The position numbers and the translations under genes are program-made. A DNA stretch of 15,621 nucleotides, from positions 1 to 15,621 of the forward strand of contig JBDRKQ010000035.1 of the NCBI GenBank assembly GCA_043813895.1, given 5' to 3'. The notes beneath the pieces were generated by a model that was not told the DNA's origin, searched no databases, and was given only the letters and a program-made list of their open reading frames with translations. The DNA is from CAZTAR01 sp043813895 (lineage in GTDB: Bacteria; Planctomycetota; Phycisphaerae; UBA1845; UTPLA1). This document shows, in pieces, positions 13,331 through 15,621 of the stretch (position 1 is the stretch's first letter; each line of letters opens with the position of its first letter).

Positions 13331-14117
13331 GTTGTGGCTCCTGGCCTTTCTCATCACCGCCGCGTCCGCCGTCTATCAGCGCGTGACGGGCCCGACTTAC
13401 CCAGTGCGCGGCCGTGTCACCGTCGGCGCTGCCGAGGTCGAGTTCAAACTCCTTCGCACCCATGACAGCACGGGCGACGCGGAGATTCGCATCGAAGCGC
13501 CCGACCAGGAGATTCGCGGTGACTGCGAGTTCAAACGATATCCGAGCCAAGACGAGTGGCAGTACGAACCGCTCGCTCGCGAGGCCGACCGTCTGGTGGC
13601 AAGAATCCCGAAGCAACCCCCTGCCGGTAAAGTGCTGTACCGAATTCGACTGGCGTCGGAACAGGGAACGCCCGTGCCGTTGACCGAGGAACCGGTGATC
13701 ATCCGATTCAAGGGCCATGTGCCTGGTTGGGCGTTGCACCCGCACATTCTTGGCATGGTCCTGGCCATGTTGTTCGCCGCACGCGCAGGGTTGGAGGCAT
13801 TCTTCAAGAGGCCACAAACATACTGGATGACGGTCGCCACGGTCGCCTCACTGCTCGTCGGCGGGATGATCTTCGGCCCGATCGTCCAAAAATTCGCGTT
13901 CGGCGAGTTCTGGACAGGCTTCCCATTGGGGTACGACCTGACCGACAACAAGTCCCTGATCGCCACACTCGTTTGGCTCGTCGCGCTGTGGCGCGTCAGA
14001 AAGAACCGCAAGTCGCGCGGCTGGATCATCGCCGCCGCACTCTTCACGTTCGCAATCTGGATGATCCCCCACAGCGTGCTGGGTTCAGAATTGGATTACA
14101 CCACCCTACCGCAGTGA
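13311..14117 (+). CDS. Conserved-looking multi-pass membrane protein, function unknown (268 aa)
   Basis: The ATG at 13311 has AGAGGT seven bases upstream; the frame is open back to 13233 but that part is not protein-like. An N-terminal hydrophobic segment (about residues 5-20, MLWLLAFLITAASAV) leads to a soluble, beta-rich region (about 25-140) containing PVRGRVTVGAAEVEFKLLR. Four further hydrophobic segments follow: HILGMVLAMLFAARAGLEAF, MTVATVASLLVGGMIFG, LIATLVWLVALW and GWIIAAALFTFAIWMI. Between the second and third lies the box FGEFWTGFPLGYDLTDN, which I recall from uncharacterised membrane proteins of Planctomycetota and Bacteroidota. That recollection cannot be checked here. Paired histidines (HPHILGM) at the start of the first helix might bind metal or heme. 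The job is unknown. Confidence 0.78.
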   Translation: MKMRSAMLWLLAFLITAASAVYQRVTGPTYPVRGRVTVGAAEVEFKLLRTHDSTGDAEIRIEAPDQEIRGDCEFKRYPSQDEWQYEPLAREADRLVARIPKQPPAGKVLYRIRLASEQGTPVPLTEEPVIIRFKGHVPGWALHPHILGMVLAMLFAARAGLEAFFKRPQTYWMTVATVASLLVGGMIFGPIVQKFAFGEFWTGFPLGYDLTDNKSLIATLVWLVALWRVRKNRKSRGWIIAAALFTFAIWMIPHSVLGSELDYTTLPQ

Positions 14118-14579
14118 GCCCGGCCCCACCCAAACGCGTGGGTGCCACTGGCAGCTTGTCCACCAGTGCCGCCGAATGGCGACACCAAAAGACCGCCCTC
14201 CGGACGGTGTAACTTTTTTTGCTTTTTCTTGCCGCCCGGGCCGAGCTCGTGTTCGCCACACCCGCCTTGCTCCCGTTTACACCAGAAAAAACTGCAAATG
14301 CCCGCAAACGCCCGCAAAGTCTTTGGACCGCGGTGTCGTTTGATTGGGTGCGATTGCATCGCGTCCGTTGGAAAATCTTGCTCAGCGCTCCGCGAATCGG
14401 AACAGCTTGAGAAAAAAGACAGCGTCCGAGCCGCGTGCCTGACATCACTTATTGTGCCGGCCCCGTGTGGCCGACGACAACTACCAACGGTCGTTTTCGG
14501 CCGACGATTATGTTGACCGTTGAATCCGATATAGACGCGGGTCGGGCGGGGCGCAATCAGCGTCCGAGACGCCATCGCG
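14118..14579. other. Gene-poor stretch with stacked hairpins
   Basis: No frame here reads like protein. Just after the stop are two adjacent hairpins: CACCCA / TGGGTG (14127-14132 with 14139-14144) and CACTGG / CCAGTG (14146-14151 with 14163-14168). This paired arrangement resembles an intergenic repeat. A terminator-like hairpin follows at 14192-14220. The remainder to 14579 shows only short C/G-rich and T-rich runs. Confidence 0.4.
14192..14220 (+). terminator. Intrinsic terminator-like hairpin with T-tract
   Basis: ACCGCCC (14192-14198) pairs with CGGACGGT-type sequence to 14208 (seven pairs counting one mismatch, loop TCC), and a run of seven Ts (14214-14220) follows within six bases. 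It would end transcription from the 268-residue membrane protein gene. Confidence 0.5.
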
Positions 14580-14654
14580 CGGTGACGTTCAAGGTACGCC
14601 ATCGGCCAACCGATAAAGGATCGGGTCTGACGCAGACGGGCTACGTCGGCACCG
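14580..14654 (+). ncRNA. Candidate structured 5' leader before the pseudopilin pair
   Basis: CGGTG and ACGT (14580-14588) can pair with ACGT and CACCG (14643-14654) around a CGG bulge, closing a three-way junction. Two small hairpins lie inside: CCGAT / ATCGG (14610-14614 with 14620-14624) and GTCTG / CAGAC (14625-14629 with 14633-14637). The CCGAT strand can alternatively pair with ATCGG at 14601-14605, giving two exclusive forms. The structure ends just before the ribosome site GGAG (14654-14657). It was found by eye and no known riboswitch class was matched. Confidence 0.3.
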
Positions 14655-14666
14655 GAGATCATAAGT

Positions 14667-14918
14667 GTGAAACGTTACGTTATTGCGGGCCCAATCCTGG
14701 CCCTATTGATTGGATTCGTCTGGTGGACATCATCGTCGTCGCCTACTGCATCCAAGCGTCGATCGCCGATTTCGGCCGCGCCGCCGGAGATCCGGCAACT
14801 CGTAGAGGAACTCGGCAAGCCCGAGTACAAAGGACTGTCGCCGAAGGAGAGAGCTGACCGCTTGCAGTCACGCGGCTTCAACACAGACGGCTTTGCCGCT
14901 TGGAGGATGCGATCATGA
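14667..14918 (+). CDS. Small membrane-anchored protein preceding a pseudopilin (83 aa)
   Basis: The start is GTG at 14667 with GGAG about nine bases upstream. Residues 2-3 are Lys-Arg, and about 4-20 are a membrane helix or uncleaved signal (YVIAGPILALLIGFVWW), with no lipobox Cys. After a Ser-rich linker, residues 36-83 (SAAPPEIRQLVEELGKPEYK and GLSPKERADRLQSRGF) form a short helical domain outside the membrane. The stop overlaps the next start as ATGA, so it is translationally coupled to the pseudopilin. It may be a partner or minor component of the same pilus-like or secretion assembly, although no family is recognised. Confidence 0.65.
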   Translation: MKRYVIAGPILALLIGFVWWTSSSSPTASKRRSPISAAPPEIRQLVEELGKPEYKGLSPKERADRLQSRGFNTDGFAAWRMRS

Positions 14919-15370
14919 GGGCCACAGGAAACCGGCCACCGTCCGCGTTTACGCTGATAGAGCTTGTCACGGTCATCGTGATCCTCGCCGTGCTCGCGAC
15001 CGTCGCGACGCCGGTCTTCCTCGAGTACAGGGTGGACGCCTCCAATGCCGCGGATGAGGGCGTCATCGCAGCCTTGAAGGACACGGCGAATCGGATGCAT
15101 CTCAAGAGCCTCGCGGAATCCGGCGGTGAGAACGACACCTGGCCCGACGCAGCGACACTGATCGCCACCTTCGATCATCCGGAGTTCGTCGATGGATACC
15201 CTGCGACCCTGCCGAAGTGGCATTACAGCCAAGTGACCGCCAACATTGTGATATTCTCTTGCCCACATGATAGAGAAGCGCGTCGAAAGCTCTGGCTCTA
15301 TTTCAATGAGGATTACAGCGCGCTATACAAGGCGGGGATGTTCCTTGATGTATACCCCGATGACCACTGA
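14915..15370 (+). CDS. Type IV pilin-like/pseudopilin with N-terminal methylation motif (151 aa)
   Basis: Residues about 9-30 carry the prepilin signature: S-A-F-T-L-I-E-L followed by a long hydrophobic helix (VTVIVILAVLATVATPVFL). The mature protein would begin at the Phe, with Glu at +5 as in pilins and pseudopilins. The residue before the cleavage point is Ala instead of the usual Gly. The C-terminal ~115 residues form a small globular domain with conserved-looking aromatic and Asp residues (NDTWPDAATLIATFDHPEF) and one Cys. The ATG at 14915 is chosen because it overlaps the previous stop and has GGAGG eight bases upstream; a TTG at 14900 is unlikely. Such proteins are inserted by the Sec pathway and processed by a prepilin peptidase, which is not in this window. 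Confidence 0.85.
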   Translation: MRATGNRPPSAFTLIELVTVIVILAVLATVATPVFLEYRVDASNAADEGVIAALKDTANRMHLKSLAESGGENDTWPDAATLIATFDHPEFVDGYPATLPKWHYSQVTANIVIFSCPHDREARRKLWLYFNEDYSALYKAGMFLDVYPDDH

Positions 15371-15496
15371 TGGTGCTCGCCGGATGAGCGGCCCAGATCC
15401 TGGACACATGGCCCGGGTCCTCCGAACCTAGGGAATCGACAACTCCTCATACAGCACCGGCGGCGCGACGCCTGCGACTCATGTGCACATGCAAGA

Positions 15497-15530
15497 CAAC
15501 CCCCCGACCATGCGGTCGGGGGGTTGTTTC
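15497..15530 (+). terminator. Strong intrinsic terminator after the pseudopilin
   Basis: CAACCCCCCGACC (15497-15509) and GGTCGGGGGGTTG (15514-15526) form a perfect 13-bp stem with loop ATGC, followed by TTTC. It ends the pseudopilin transcript. On the minus strand the tail is TCTTG, so it could also work weakly the other way. Between it and the window end no gene could be assigned. Confidence 0.85.
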
Positions 15531-15621
15531 ATCGTGACGACTGAGGTCGTTCGTCAGAGACCCTTGGTCTTCGACGCCCGACACGGGCGCCGGACGCGAG
15601 GGTGTCCTTTGGACGCCCCTA

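Noticed and set aside
14142..14516. 124-codon plus frame in the gene-poor stretch
   Set aside because: Cys/Pro/Ser-rich, passes through the terminator hairpin and T-tract, no ribosome site.
14580..14666. c-di-GMP-I (GEMM) riboswitch
   Set aside because: Some short matches in the right order, but the GAAA tetraloop, the GACGCAAAGCC core and the receptor stem are absent, and too little sequence remains before the start codon.
15554..15621. Minus-strand basic open frame at the right edge (GASKGHPRVRRPCRASKTKG)
   Set aside because: It looks vaguely like a ribosomal protein tail, but 22 residues without a matching family are not enough to call a gene.

Overview
The window looks like a high-GC chromosomal stretch from a Planctomycetota-type bacterium. 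That assignment is an inference. It rests on a large membrane-anchored Ser/Thr-kinase-like protein with TPR repeats, a CpaC/RcpA-type secretin with a BON domain, CpaE and PilZ genes, a stand-alone pseudopilin, and a transposase start at the left edge. No rRNA or single diagnostic marker gene is present.

Left part (1-5713): accessory, mobile DNA. A truncated transposase gene reads off the left edge. It is followed by an unknown 289-residue protein, a palindrome-rich control region, and a tightly coupled trio (GTGA and ATGA stop/start overlaps) of two small MerR/excisionase-like DNA-binding proteins and a 436-residue P-loop ATPase-like protein with a C-terminal winged helix. Next come two small paralogous proteins carried on a tandemly duplicated ~390-bp cassette, and then a tyrosine recombinase. 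Between the recombinase and a tRNA-Thr(TGT) gene on the opposite strand lie four tandem 12-bp repeats that look like integrase arm sites. The layout reads as one end of an integrative element or satellite inserted at the 3' end of tRNA-Thr. Its other end is not seen and probably lies beyond the left edge.

Middle (5714-6389): tRNA-Thr, then about 600 bp of mostly gene-free host sequence with hairpins and palindromes.

Right part (6390-15621): chromosome-type genes dominated by pilus/secretion functions. A minus-strand operon runs PilZ domain protein -> secretin -> kinase-like TPR protein. It is divergent from cpaE on the plus strand. The kinase-like protein lacks several ATP-binding residues and is probably a pseudokinase. 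CpaE lacks both lysines of the deviant Walker A motif, and the secretin carries an unusual ~200-residue disordered N-terminal region. These genes could together assemble and position a Tad-like pilus or secretion machine under c-di-GMP control. The Tad ATPases, platform proteins and pilins are not in the window.

Further right are a small 78-residue protein, a possible 51-residue membrane protein, a conserved-looking 268-residue membrane protein, a gene-poor 550-bp stretch with a terminator and a possible structured leader RNA, and a translationally coupled pair of an 83-residue membrane-anchored protein and a pseudopilin. A strong intrinsic terminator closes that unit.
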